NCBI RefSeq assembly: GCF_022836935.1
Contig: NZ_CP083239.1
Coordinates: forward strand, 4,106,001-4,170,000
Direction: 5' to 3'
Length of the DNA stretch: 64,000 nt
DNA from: Ancylobacter polymorphus
GTDB lineage: Bacteria > Pseudomonadota > Alphaproteobacteria > Rhizobiales > Xanthobacteraceae
Part shown: piece by piece, positions 34,312-42,511 of the stretch
Position numbering within the stretch: the first letter of the stretch is position 1
Layout of the letters: the number at the start of each line of letters is the position of its first letter
Translations under genes and position numbers: made by a program
The notes under the pieces: generated by a model
What the model was told of the DNA's origin: nothing
Databases searched by the model: none
Seen by the model: only the letters and a program-made list of their open reading frames with translations

Positions 34312-35349
34312 ATGGTGCAGGCACTGGTTCTCGAAAAGAAGGGCGAGCTTTCCCTTCGCGACATCGACCTCCCGCTGGAGGTCGGCCCGGACGACGTCAA
34401 GATCGCCATCCACACGGTGGGCGTCTGCGGCAGCGACGTGCATTACTACACCCACGGCGCCATCGGCTCGTTCGTGGTGCGCGAACCCATGGTGCTCGGG
34501 CATGAGGCGGCCGGCACGGTCACGGCGGTCGGCGCCCATGTGAAGAACCTCAAGGTCGGCGACCGGGTCTGCATGGAGCCGGGCGTGCCGAACATGAATT
34601 CGCGCGCCACCAAGCTCGGCATCTACAATGTCGATCCCGATGTGCGCTTCTGGGCGACGCCGCCGATCCATGGCGTGCTGACCCCCGAGGTGGTCCACCC
34701 CGCCGCCTTCACCTACAAGCTGCCGGCGAATGTCTCCTTCGCCGAGGGCGCCATGGTGGAACCCTTCGCCGTTGGATTGCAGGCGGCGACCCGCGCCCGC
34801 ATCACCCCCGGCGACGTGGCGGTCGTGATCGGCTGCGGCCCGATCGGCATCATGACAGCGCTGGCCGCGCTGGCTGGGGGCTGCTCGCGCGTCTATATCT
34901 CCGACCTCTCCGCGCCGAAGCTCGCCATTGCCGGCCAGTATCCGGGGGTCCATCCCGTCAACATCACCGAGCGGCCGCTGGCCGAGGTGGTCGCGGCGGA
35001 AACCGAGGGCTGGGGCGCGGATGTGGTGTTCGAGGCCAGCGGCTCGCCGCGCGCCTATGAGGGCATCTTCGATATCGTCCGCCCCGGCGGCACACTGGTG
35101 TTGATCGGCATGCCGGTGGAGACGACGAAGTTCGATGTTGCGGCGGCGATCATCAAGGAAGCGCGGATCGAGACCGTGTTCCGCTACGCCAATAATTTCG
35201 ACCGCGCGGTCAACCTCATCGCCTCCGGCAAGGTCGACCTCAACCCGCTGATCTCCGAGACCTTCGACTTCGCCCGCAGCATCGAAGCGTTCGACCGGGC
35301 CGCCAAGGGCCTGCCGACCGACGTGAAGCTTCAGATCGTGATGCCTTAA
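34312..35349 (+). CDS. NAD(P)-dependent polyol (xylitol/sorbitol-type) dehydrogenase
   Basis: 345-residue zinc-type medium-chain dehydrogenase. The catalytic-zinc site is [15 protein letters not shown] plus [10 protein letters not shown] and VEPFAVGLQ. The Rossmann motif is IGCGPIGIM. At the place where most sorbitol dehydrogenases have four structural-zinc cysteines it reads [19 protein letters not shown], so the structural zinc is absent, as in some xylitol dehydrogenases. It is expected to oxidise a polyol to a ketose, which the FGGY kinase then phosphorylates. Confidence 0.85.
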   Translation: MVQALVLEKKGELSLRDIDLPLEVGPDDVKIAIHTVGVCGSDVHYYTHGAIGSFVVREPMVLGHEAAGTVTAVGAHVKNLKVGDRVCMEPGVPNMNSRATKLGIYNVDPDVRFWATPPIHGVLTPEVVHPAAFTYKLPANVSFAEGAMVEPFAVGLQAATRARITPGDVAVVIGCGPIGIMTALAALAGGCSRVYISDLSAPKLAIAGQYPGVHPVNITERPLAEVVAAETEGWGADVVFEASGSPRAYEGIFDIVRPGGTLVLIGMPVETTKFDVAAAIIKEARIETVFRYANNFDRAVNLIASGKVDLNPLISETFDFARSIEAFDRAAKGLPTDVKLQIVMP

Positions 35350-35368
35350 ATCGCATCAGGGCAATATC

Positions 35369-35473
35369 GTCATCCTGAGGCGCCCGCGCAGCGGGCCTCG
35401 AAGGATGACCCTCTAGGCGCACCCCACAACCATCCTTCGAGGCCCGGCAGATGGCCGGGCACCTCAGGATGAC
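35369..35473. repeat. 105-bp palindromic intergenic repeat, copy 2
   Basis: Same outer arms (GTCATCCTGAGG / CCTCAGGATGAC), same inner arms and same length as copy 1 at 28761-28865, with a diverged centre. It lies between two dehydrogenase genes of one operon. Confidence 0.85.
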
Positions 35474-35514
35474 GGTGCCGCGAGTGGCTAATAACAACCC
35501 ATCGGAGTTTCCCC

Positions 35515-36243
35515 ATGGCAAACCGGCTTGAAGGCAAGGTGGCCGCCATAACCGGCGCGGCGTCGGGCATCGGCCTCGAATGCGCCCGCGCCATGCTCGG
35601 CGAGGGCGCCACCGTCGCCCTTGTCGACCGCGCCGCCGACACGCTCACCGCGCTGTGCGCTGAGCTCGGCCCGAAGGCGGTGCCGGTCGTGGTCGACCTG
35701 CTCGATCCCGCGAGCGTCGCCACCATGCTGCCGCAGATCCTGGAAAAATGCGGCCGGCTCGACATCTTCCACGCCAATGCCGGCGCCTATATCGGCGGCG
35801 ATGTGGTGGAAGGCGACCCCGACGTGTGGGACCGGGTGCTGAACCTCAACATCAATGCCGCCTTCCGCACCGTGCAGGCGGTGCTGCCACATATGGTGGA
35901 GCGTGGGAGCGGCGACGTGCTGTTCACTTCTTCCATCGCCGGCGTCGTGCCCGTGGTGTGGGAGCCGATCTACACCGCCTCGAAATTCGCCGTGCAGGCC
36001 TTCGTCCACACCACGCGCCGGCAGGTGGCCAAGCACGGCATCCGCGTCGGCGCGGTTCTTCCCGGGCCCGTCGTCACCGCCCTCATCAAGGACTGGCCAC
36101 AGGCCAAGCTCGACGAGGCCCTTGCCTCCGGGGCGCTGATGGAAGCAAAGGAAGTGGCGGACTGCGTCATCTTCATGCTGACACGCCCGCGTAATGTGAC
36201 CATACGCGATCTGGTGATCGTGCCGAACGGAACGGACCTCTAG
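35515..36243 (+). CDS. Short-chain polyol dehydrogenase (ribitol/sorbitol type)
   Basis: 242-residue SDR. The cofactor motif TGAASGIG is at about 14-21 with Asp after beta-2 (ALVDRAAD), which indicates NAD. NAG-equivalent is ANAGAY. The catalytic Ser is in FTSSIAG, and YTASK holds Tyr and Lys. Nearest in character to ribitol 2-dehydrogenase and related polyol dehydrogenases. It lies 3 bp before the FGGY kinase gene, so the pair probably converts polyol to ketose to ketose phosphate. Confidence 0.87.
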   Translation: MANRLEGKVAAITGAASGIGLECARAMLGEGATVALVDRAADTLTALCAELGPKAVPVVVDLLDPASVATMLPQILEKCGRLDIFHANAGAYIGGDVVEGDPDVWDRVLNLNINAAFRTVQAVLPHMVERGSGDVLFTSSIAGVVPVVWEPIYTASKFAVQAFVHTTRRQVAKHGIRVGAVLPGPVVTALIKDWPQAKLDEALASGALMEAKEVADCVIFMLTRPRNVTIRDLVIVPNGTDL

Positions 36244-36246
36244 GCC

Positions 36247-37851
36247 ATGGGCGGATGCTTCGCGGGAATCGATGTCGGCACGGGCAGCGTGCGCGCCGGC
36301 ATTTTCGATGCGGACGGGCGGCAGCTTGCCGTTGCAAAGCGCGACATCCGCATGTGGAAGGACACGGGTGATATCGTCGAGCAGTCGAGCGACGATATCT
36401 GGGCCTGTGTCTGCGCCTGCGTCCGGGAAGCGCGCGAGGCCGCCGGGCTTGCGCGGGGAGATATTGCCGGCATCGGCTTCGACGCCACCTGCTCGCTGGT
36501 GGTGCTGGGTCCGGAGGGGCGCCTCCTGCCCGTGGGCAAGCATGGCGATCCCGCCCGCAACATCATCGTCTGGATGGACCACCGCGCCACCGGCCAGGCC
36601 GACCGCATCAACGCGCTCGGCAGCCCGGTGCTGGATTATGTCGGCGGCACCATTTCGCCGGAAATGGAGACGCCCAAGCTGCTGTGGCTGAGCGAGGAAC
36701 TCCCCGCCACCTTCGCCGGCGCCTGGCAGTTCCTCGACCTCGCCGATTTCCTCACCTGGAAGGCCACCGGCAGCCTTGCCCGCTCGGTCTGCACGGTCAC
36801 CTGCAAATGGACCTATCTCGCCCACGAACAGCGCTGGGACGAGAGCTATTTCCGCAAGATCGGCCTTGGTGCGCTGGCCGATGAAGGATTTGCCCGGATC
36901 GGGACCGAGATCGTCGCCGCCGGTACGCCGCTCGGTGCCGGGCTGACGGTTGAGGCGGCAAACGAACTCGGCCTCGCACCGGGCACCGCCGTGGCGGCGG
37001 GGCTGATCGACGCTCATGCCGGCGGCATCGGCACAGTGGGTGCGCGCGGCGGCAGCGGCGACGTGCTCAGCCGCATGGCCTATGTCTTCGGCACCTCCGC
37101 CTGCACCCTGCTGACCACGCGCGAGCCGGCCTTCGTGCCGGGCGTGTGGGGACCGTATTACTCCGCCATGGTGCCGGATTTCTGGCTCAATGAGGGCGGA
37201 CAGTCCGCCGCCGGCGCCGCCATCGACCGGCTGGTGCGCCTGCATCCCGCCGCGCCGCAGGCCGCCGAGCTGGCGCGGGCGGCGGGGCAGAGCCTCAACG
37301 TTTGGCTGGCCCGGCGTGCCGAGGCGGCGGGAGGGGCCGGCGCCATTGCCCCGCTCGTCGGCACGCTGCATGTGGTGCCGGAATTCCTCGGCAATCGCGC
37401 CCCCTTCGCCGACCATCTGGCGCGCGGAATGGTTGCCGGGCTCGGCATGGATGAGGGGCTGGAGAGCCTCGTCGGCCTCTATATGGCGGGACTCGCCGGC
37501 ATCGGATACGGGCTGCGGCAGATCCTCGACGCGCAGGCCGCCAAGGGCGCGCGCACGCAGATGGTCGTCATCTCCGGCGGGGCCGGCCAGAGCGCGCTGG
37601 TGCGCCAGGTGCTGGCGGATGCGGCGCAGGTGGACATCGCCGCCACAGTGGCGCCGGAGCCGGTGCTGCTCGGCTCGGCGATTCTCGGCGCCGTCGCCGC
37701 CGGTCGCTATGACAGCTTTGCCGGGGCGATGTCGGCCATGTCCGAGATCGAGGTAGTCTATTCCCCCAGCCCGGCGACGCGCGACTGGCACGAACGCCGC
37801 TTCCATGCCTTTGAGAGGCTGCAGGGCGCCTATCGCAGCCTGCGCGACTGA
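36247..37851 (+). CDS. FGGY-family carbohydrate kinase (ribulokinase-like)
   Basis: 534-residue sugar kinase. The N-terminal phosphate-1 motif is GIDVGTGSVRAGIFD. WMDHRA and VVISGGAGQSALVRQVLADA (FGGY second signature and adenosine region) are present. FDATCSLVVL and CKWTYL are characteristic of the FGGY-ribulokinase subgroup (YihS/FGGY_YpCarbK-like). It is the last gene of the operon and is expected to trap the ketose made by the two dehydrogenases. A GC hairpin follows the stop. Confidence 0.88.
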   Translation: MGGCFAGIDVGTGSVRAGIFDADGRQLAVAKRDIRMWKDTGDIVEQSSDDIWACVCACVREAREAAGLARGDIAGIGFDATCSLVVLGPEGRLLPVGKHGDPARNIIVWMDHRATGQADRINALGSPVLDYVGGTISPEMETPKLLWLSEELPATFAGAWQFLDLADFLTWKATGSLARSVCTVTCKWTYLAHEQRWDESYFRKIGLGALADEGFARIGTEIVAAGTPLGAGLTVEAANELGLAPGTAVAAGLIDAHAGGIGTVGARGGSGDVLSRMAYVFGTSACTLLTTREPAFVPGVWGPYYSAMVPDFWLNEGGQSAAGAAIDRLVRLHPAAPQAAELARAAGQSLNVWLARRAEAAGGAGAIAPLVGTLHVVPEFLGNRAPFADHLARGMVAGLGMDEGLESLVGLYMAGLAGIGYGLRQILDAQAAKGARTQMVVISGGAGQSALVRQVLADAAQVDIAATVAPEPVLLGSAILGAVAAGRYDSFAGAMSAMSEIEVVYSPSPATRDWHERRFHAFERLQGAYRSLRD

Positions 37852-37856
37852 GAAAG

Positions 37857-37880
37857 GGCGGCGCGGTCGGCCGCGTCGCC
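37857..37880 (+). terminator. Hairpin after the FGGY kinase gene
   Basis: 10-bp stem GGCGGCGCGG / CCGCGTCGCC (one G-T wobble), 4-nt loop, 5 bp after the stop. No T-tract. Confidence 0.5.
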
Positions 37881-38000
37881 GCAACGTGAAGCGCCTACGT
37901 CATCTTCCGTCTTCCGCTTTTCATACCCCTGCGACACCTTTGCGATAGCGAAGCAGGCGCTGAGGGTTCACGCTGACACCAGTCTGACGCGGGAGACGAC

Positions 38001-38378
38001 ATGAACGATCGAGAACAGCGTATCCGGGAGTGGGCCTACCGGCTGTGGGAACAAGACGGCTATCCGCACGGGCGGGACGGCGAACACTGGTTCCGGGCGG
38101 TTGAAATCGTCCTTCAGGAGGACGCCGCGCCCGTGGCCAGCGTCGAAATCCGGGCGGAGCCCGAGGTGGAGGCCGCTGCGGCCGATCTCGAAGCGGCGCC
38201 GAAGCCGAGCCGCGCCAAGGCCAAGGCGAGCGCCCCGGCGCCGGCAGCCGTGACGGCGGCACCGAAGCCCGCCCGCGCCAAGGCCACCAAGACAAAGCCG
38301 GCCGAAACGCCCGCGCCGGTCGCGCCGAAGCCGGCCCCGGCCGCCCCGGCGCCCGCTGGCCGCCGCAAGCGGAGCTGA
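38001..38378 (+). CDS. DUF2934 domain protein with Ala/Pro/Lys-rich tail
   Basis: 125-residue protein. Residues 1-40 are DUF2934 (IREWAYRLWEQDGYPHGRDGEHWFRAVEIV). Residues about 48-125 are low-complexity, with repeated AKAKA, APAP and KPAR units and a terminal GRRKRS, similar to histone H1-like basic tails, so nucleic-acid contact is conceivable. GGGAGACGAC precedes ATG 38001. No EcfG-type element is visible upstream, unlike the paralogue at 7192-7518. It opens the stress-gene island. Confidence 0.82.
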   Translation: MNDREQRIREWAYRLWEQDGYPHGRDGEHWFRAVEIVLQEDAAPVASVEIRAEPEVEAAAADLEAAPKPSRAKAKASAPAPAAVTAAPKPARAKATKTKPAETPAPVAPKPAPAAPAPAGRRKRS

Positions 38379-38404
38379 CCGGCGCGCTTTCCGCGTGTCG
38401 CGAT

Positions 38405-38430
38405 GGAACGTCCCCTCCCCGTCCGCCGTT
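38405..38430 (+). promoter_or_regulatory. EcfG-type promoter for the ROK kinase
   Basis: GGAAC (38405-38409), 17 bp, CGTT (38427-38430); exact consensus, 39 bp before ATG 38470. Confidence 0.75.
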
Positions 38431-38469
38431 CTCGTCCGAACAGGACGGGACAGACGGGGAGCGATATCC

Positions 38470-39579
38470 ATGGCCAAATCGGCAGCACGCAAGGCGACGG
38501 CGGAGACCCCGCCGCAGGTTCCGCCCAATGTCGCGGTGCACGGCGCCGCGACGCTCACCGGCGTAACCGTCGACGCCTTCAACGCCCAGCTGCGCGACGA
38601 CGACGGCTTTGTCGGCGACCGCGCGCGGCGGGCCGCCTTTTTCGAGATATTCGACCGTTGGCGCGACCTCGGTGACAGGAAGCTGTCGGTGCTCGGCGAA
38701 ACGCCGACGGCTGAATTGTCGAAATCGGCGATCGATGAGGCGCTGCGCGAAGGCAAGCCGCACGAGCAGGCGATCATCCACAGCGCCATCGAGGAATATG
38801 CGCAGCAGCTTTTCGCCGTGGTGCGGCGCTTCATGCGCACCAAGGAATGGCGCGACACGCAGCGGATCGTTATCGGCGGTGGGCTCAAGGCGGGGCGCTT
38901 CGCCGAAATCGCGGTGGCGCGGACCGAATTGCTGGCGCGTGAAGCCGGCCTGACGATCGAGATGCGCCCCATCCGCAACGATCCCGACGAGGCAGGGCTT
39001 CTCGGGGCGGCTCATCTCGCGCCTAGCTGGATGTTCGCCAGCTTCGACCATATTCTCGCCGTCGACATCGGCGGCACCAATATACGCTGCGGCATCGTCA
39101 AGCTGAACCTCGACAAGCATGACGATCTGTCGAAAGCGCGGGTGCGCGGCTTCGAGCTCTGGCGCCATGGCGATGAAGATCCCGGTCGCGAGGAAGCGGT
39201 GGGAAAGCTGGTCTCCATGCTGGAGACGCTCATCGCCGACGCCGAGAAGCACGAGCTGAAGCTCGCCCCCTTCATCGGCGTTGGATGTCCCGGCTCCATC
39301 GACGGCGATGGGTCGATCGAGAACGGCGCCCAGAACCTGCCCGGCAATTGGCAGAGTTCGCGCTTTAACCTGCCTGCGGCGCTGTGGGAGGCGATCCCCG
39401 CCATCGGCGGCAATGAGACCACCGTGGTGATGCATAATGACGCCGTGGTGCAGGGATTGAGCGAAGTGCCGTTCATGCAGGACGTGACGCATTGGGGCGT
39501 GCTGACCATCGGCACGGGGCTTGGCAATGCGCGCTTCACCAATCGCCCGCGCGCAGCCAAGAAAGAGAGCAAGGGCTGA
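38470..39579 (+). CDS. ROK family kinase with circularly permuted motif order
   Basis: 369-residue protein built from ROK-kinase motifs in an unusual order. Residues about 130-183 look like the end of a normal ROK kinase (RIVIGGGLKAGRF, then EAGLLGAAHLA). After them come the motifs that normally begin the protein: phosphate-1 DIGGTN at 199-204, GVGCPGSIDGDG from 270, the catalytic-base motif HNDAVV with Asp324, and phosphate-2 TIGTGLGNA at 346-354, close to the C-terminus. The zinc motif CxCGxxGC of many ROK proteins is absent. ATG 38470 follows an exact EcfG promoter; the longer open frame starts upstream of that promoter. It may phosphorylate a sugar under stress; the substrate is unknown. 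Confidence 0.8.
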   Translation: MAKSAARKATAETPPQVPPNVAVHGAATLTGVTVDAFNAQLRDDDGFVGDRARRAAFFEIFDRWRDLGDRKLSVLGETPTAELSKSAIDEALREGKPHEQAIIHSAIEEYAQQLFAVVRRFMRTKEWRDTQRIVIGGGLKAGRFAEIAVARTELLAREAGLTIEMRPIRNDPDEAGLLGAAHLAPSWMFASFDHILAVDIGGTNIRCGIVKLNLDKHDDLSKARVRGFELWRHGDEDPGREEAVGKLVSMLETLIADAEKHELKLAPFIGVGCPGSIDGDGSIENGAQNLPGNWQSSRFNLPAALWEAIPAIGGNETTVVMHNDAVVQGLSEVPFMQDVTHWGVLTIGTGLGNARFTNRPRAAKKESKG

Positions 39580-39590
39580 GTCGGCGCCCG

Positions 39591-40034
39591 CTACGCGGCC
39601 GGGGGCGCGGAAGCGTCCCCGCGCTCGCTTTCCCCCTCTTCGCGGGCGCGGCGGGCCAGTTCCTCGTAATCGGCGCGGATTTTCTCTAGGGTGGTGTCGT
39701 CCAGCTCCTCGAGGTCAAGCAACACATGACGCGCGCCCTTGGTGCGGGCGATCAACTCGTCGATCTTGATGTGAAGCGCCGCCGTGTCGCGGTTCTGGCT
39801 GTTCTGGATCACGAAGACCATCAGGAAGGTGATGATGGTGGTCGATGTGTTGATGATCAGCTGCCAGGTGTCGCCGAAGCCGACGAGCGGGCCCGTAAGG
39901 CCCCATAGTACAATCAGCCCGGCCGCCGCCGCGAACACCGCCGGCTTTCCGGCCTGGGCCGCGACCCATTGCGAGAAACGGGTGAAAAACGAACGCTTCG
40001 GCTTTCCGCCCGTCGAACGCATAGGGGCACCCAT
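39591..40034 (-). CDS. Low-affinity iron permease family (PF04120) membrane protein
   Basis: 147-residue protein with two hydrophobic segments (PAVFAAAAGLIVLWGLTGPLVGF and QLIINTSTTIITFLMVFVI), then QNSQNRDTAALHIKIDELI and an acidic C-terminal helix. The signature DTWQLIINT...QNSQNRDT is that of PF04120, named after yeast Fet4, although bacterial members are too small to be full transporters and their role is unclear. ATG 40034 is downstream of an exact EcfG promoter, whereas the longer open frame (40094) starts upstream of it. ATG 40022 is also possible. Confidence 0.8.
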   Translation of the reverse strand: MGAPMRSTGGKPKRSFFTRFSQWVAAQAGKPAVFAAAAGLIVLWGLTGPLVGFGDTWQLIINTSTTIITFLMVFVIQNSQNRDTAALHIKIDELIARTKGARHVLLDLEELDDTTLEKIRADYEELARRAREEGESERGDASAPPAA

Positions 40035-40056
40035 CTTTCGCTTCAAGCGGCGATGA

Positions 40057-40081
40057 AACGCACCGATGGCGGCGAGGTTCC
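40057..40081 (-). promoter_or_regulatory. EcfG-type promoter for PF04120 gene
   Basis: On the minus strand GGAAC (40081-40077), 16 bp, CGTT (40060-40057); exact consensus, 23 bp before ATG 40034. Confidence 0.75.
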
Positions 40082-40113
40082 CCCCCGCCGCCATCCGTGT
40101 TCTCGCTCCGGCG

Positions 40114-40293
40114 TCAAGCGTGTTCGGGCTTGCCCTTGCGCTTGGTGCTGGCGAGTTCGTCGAGCTGCTTCTCGGTCATGGATTTCTCCATCGACTTCGA
40201 CGCACCTTTCAGGTCGCTCTTCTTCGTCTCGCCGCGCTTGGCGGAGAGCGCCGCGCCGGCGGCCTTCTGCTGTGCTTTGGATTTGGCAGGCAT
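40114..40293 (-). CDS. DUF3008 family small protein
   Basis: 59-residue basic protein: it begins MPAKSKAQQKAAGAALSAKR, continues through LKGASKSMEKSM and ends ASTKRKGKPEHA, the full DUF3008 pattern. The family is abundant in Hyphomicrobiales, predicted helical and of unknown function. ATG 40293 has GGAGGTATGT upstream. It lies 48 bp after the YciE-like gene on the same strand and no promoter is seen between them, so cotranscription is likely. Confidence 0.85.
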   Translation of the reverse strand: MPAKSKAQQKAAGAALSAKRGETKKSDLKGASKSMEKSMTEKQLDELASTKRKGKPEHA

Positions 40294-40341
40294 GACATAC
40301 CTCCTCCGTTCGGTCCCCCACCAGCTAGGCGGGAGCGCCGG

Positions 40342-40848
40342 CTACTCGGCGGCGTGAAGATTGACGCGGGCCTCTGCCAGCTTGGTCAGCTTGGCATCGG
40401 TGCTCTTTTCCTCGTCGAGATTCTTCGCGAGCACGCTGGCGCAGTCCGGCCGCCCCAGCAGCTTGGCCCAGGCAATGAGCGTGCCGTAGCGGGTCATTTC
40501 ATAGTGCTCCACCGCCTGCGCCGCCGCGATCAGCGCGGCGTCCAGAACCTGCTTGTCCGCCACTTCGCCCGAGACCTCCTCGGCCTCATCAATGATGCCG
40601 TCGATGGCCGGGCAGGTGACCGCCTTGGCTTCCACGCCGTGCATCTTGAACACTTCCTCGACACGCAGGATGTGCCCCTCGGTTTCCGACAGATGCTGCT
40701 TGAAGCCGGCCTTGAGCTGCGGATCGGTCGCCTTCTCGATCATGTTGGGCAGAGACGACGCGATCTTCTTCTCCGCATAATAGATATCGCGCAGGGTGTG
40801 GACGAAGAGATCGTCCATCGTTTTGATGTCCTTCGAAAACAGACCCAT
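40342..40848 (-). CDS. YciE/YciF-type ferritin-like protein (DUF892)
   Basis: 168-residue four-helix protein of the DUF892 family. LRDIYYAEKKI, E-T-E-G-H in LSETEGHILRVEEVF, AVEHYEMTRYG and LDEEKSTDAKLTKLA carry the Glu/His residues of a ferritin-like di-iron site. Homologues are induced by osmotic and general stress. ATG 40848 (MGLFSKDIK) was chosen because AAGGAGG lies eight bases upstream; ATG 40854 sits too close to it. A near-consensus EcfG element precedes it. Confidence 0.87.
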   Translation of the reverse strand: MGLFSKDIKTMDDLFVHTLRDIYYAEKKIASSLPNMIEKATDPQLKAGFKQHLSETEGHILRVEEVFKMHGVEAKAVTCPAIDGIIDEAEEVSGEVADKQVLDAALIAAAQAVEHYEMTRYGTLIAWAKLLGRPDCASVLAKNLDEEKSTDAKLTKLAEARVNLHAAE

Positions 40849-40892
40849 GGTCATTTCCTCCTTGCGGAAAGGTAAAATGGGCAACCTATGGT

Positions 40893-40919
40893 AACGGTAA
40901 CCCGCGGGCAGCCCGTTCC
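40893..40919 (-). promoter_or_regulatory. Near-consensus EcfG-type promoter for YciE-like gene
   Basis: On the minus strand GGAAC (40919-40915) and CGTT (40896-40893) with an 18-bp spacer, one base longer than usual, 45 bp before the start. Confidence 0.5.
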
Positions 40920-40996
40920 GGGCGTGCTCTACTTAACCAACACGCCGCCCGGAATGTCGTTCCCGCCGCTCGCCAGAACGGCAGGACCCGCTGCCA

Positions 40997-41446
40997 TCAC
41001 ATCGGCGCCGGCACCGGGTCGCGTGGCGGCAGGTCCATAGGCGGAGCACTCGGCTCGTCGAGCGGCTCCTCCACCTCCGGGGTGATGTCGGGGTCCTGGT
41101 CGGGCGGCAGTGTCGGCTCGTCAATGCCGGGTTCGGGCCGATCCGACGGCGGCTCGCGCGGCGGTGTGGCGGCGATGACGATGCTGGAAGCGCCAGCGCG
41201 GCGCGGCGGGGGTGGCGCCGGCCACGGGTCGCTCACGTCAGGGGGGATCGGATCGCGAATGCCGGGAACGTCGGGGTCGTGCACCGGCGGCTGCACGGGA
41301 TCGTGGATCGGCGCCGGATCGGGGGTCGGGTTCACGTCCGGAACCGGCTGAACGTCCGGCATCGGCGGAACGCCCGGCGTGCCGGGCGTATTGGGATCGA
41401 TGACGGCGAAATTCGCTTGGCCGATAGGGGTCTGGCTGGGGGTCAT
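40997..41446 (-). CDS. Proline/aspartate-rich low-complexity protein
   Basis: 149-residue acidic protein with no signal peptide, no cysteine and no recognised domain. More than a third is Pro or Asp, in irregular repeats such as VPDVNPTPDPAP, VHDPDVPGIRDPIPPDV and PPDQDPDITPEVEEP. The only hydrophobic stretch is short (ASSIVIAA). GGAGGAGAG precedes ATG 41446, and an exact EcfG promoter lies 32 bp upstream, which argues that it is a real gene. Likely intrinsically disordered; function unknown. Confidence 0.65.
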   Translation of the reverse strand: MTPSQTPIGQANFAVIDPNTPGTPGVPPMPDVQPVPDVNPTPDPAPIHDPVQPPVHDPDVPGIRDPIPPDVSDPWPAPPPPRRAGASSIVIAATPPREPPSDRPEPGIDEPTLPPDQDPDITPEVEEPLDEPSAPPMDLPPRDPVPAPM

Positions 41447-41477
41447 GGAACTCTCCTCCCATTTGCCTGTCCGGGCC

Positions 41478-41502
41478 AACGCGGCCCGCGGCTGGGGGTT
41501 CC
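41478..41502 (-). promoter_or_regulatory. EcfG-type promoter for the proline-rich protein
   Basis: On the minus strand GGAAC (41502-41498), 16 bp, CGTT (41481-41478); exact consensus. Confidence 0.72.
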
Positions 41503-41518
41503 GGAGAGTTCCGGCCGT

Positions 41519-42487
41519 TCAGCGCTCCTCGACAACCTCTTGGCGCCAGGGCGGGTTGGCGCCGACGCGCGTCACCGAAAGCGCGGCCGCCTTCACCGCA
41601 AAGCCCAGCGCCTCCTCCAGCACCTCGGCGGAGAGGTCAGCCAGCGCCGGCGGCGCCGCCCGCCCGCGCTCGACCAGCGCGCAGAGGAAGGCGGCGTTGA
41701 AGGTGTCGCCGGCTCCCACCGTGTCGGCCACCGTCACCGTTTCACCCGGCACGGCTATATCGATCCCTTCGGCAAAGCCGCGGGCGCCCTTCGCCCCCAG
41801 CGTGATGAGCACGAGGCGCGGCCCCATGGCGCGGATGCGTTCGGCCTGGGTCGCGATCTCGCCCGGCCCGGTCAGCCAGAACAGGTCTTCGTCGGACAGC
41901 TTCACCACATGACTGAGCGCGATGAGGCGGAACAGGCGGGCGCGATAGGCCACCTCGTCGCGGATGAAACCGGGGCGGATATTGGGGTCGAGCATGATCA
42001 GCCGCCCCTGCCCGTCGCCCGCCGTGCGCGCCGCCAGCGCCTCCATGGCCGAACCGACCGGCTCGTTCACCAGGCTGATGCCGCCGAAGAACAGCAGGCC
42101 GACCTCGTCCGGCAGATCGGGAAGGTCGGCCGGGGTGAGCAGGCGGCCGGCCGTGTTCTCATCGAGAAAGAGATAGCGCGCCTGCCCTTCCACCAGCGTC
42201 ACGAAGGCAAGCGTCGAGGGCCGGTCGATCGGCGGGCACAGGCTGGCATCGGCGCCGGCATCGGCAAGGGCGGCGCGCAGCTGCTGCCCGAACATGTCGC
42301 TGGACAGCCCGTACCAGAACCGGGTCGGCACCCCGAGCCGGGCCGCCGCGATGGCGGTGTTGAACACCGCCCCGCCCGGCAGCGGCAGGAAGGCCTGCCC
42401 CTCCGGTGTCGGGCGCGGCACCATGTCGATCAGCGCCTCGCCGGCGCAAAGCAGAACCGGCGCGGCGGGCAGAAGGGGCGCGGACAT
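41519..42487 (-). CDS. PfkB family carbohydrate kinase (fructokinase-like)
   Basis: 322-residue ribokinase-fold kinase. LPGGAVFNTAIAAARLG is the first PfkB signature and DTVGAGDTFNAAFL the second, with the catalytic Asp of GAGD. GEALIDMVPRP at the start is typical of fructokinases. It is the last gene of the second polyol operon, 24 bp after a mannitol-type dehydrogenase. The simplest reading is phosphorylation of fructose (or another 2-ketohexose) produced by that enzyme. Confidence 0.88.
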   Translation of the reverse strand: MSAPLLPAAPVLLCAGEALIDMVPRPTPEGQAFLPLPGGAVFNTAIAAARLGVPTRFWYGLSSDMFGQQLRAALADAGADASLCPPIDRPSTLAFVTLVEGQARYLFLDENTAGRLLTPADLPDLPDEVGLLFFGGISLVNEPVGSAMEALAARTAGDGQGRLIMLDPNIRPGFIRDEVAYRARLFRLIALSHVVKLSDEDLFWLTGPGEIATQAERIRAMGPRLVLITLGAKGARGFAEGIDIAVPGETVTVADTVGAGDTFNAAFLCALVERGRAAPPALADLSAEVLEEALGFAVKAAALSVTRVGANPPWRQEVVEER

Positions 42488-42511
42488 GGGTAACCTCTCG
42501 AACGTTCGGCC

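Noticed and set aside
35488..37884. 798-codon minus-strand open frame opposite the SDR and FGGY kinase genes
   Set aside because: It spans two real genes on the other strand, has shadow-type composition and lacks a ribosome-binding site.
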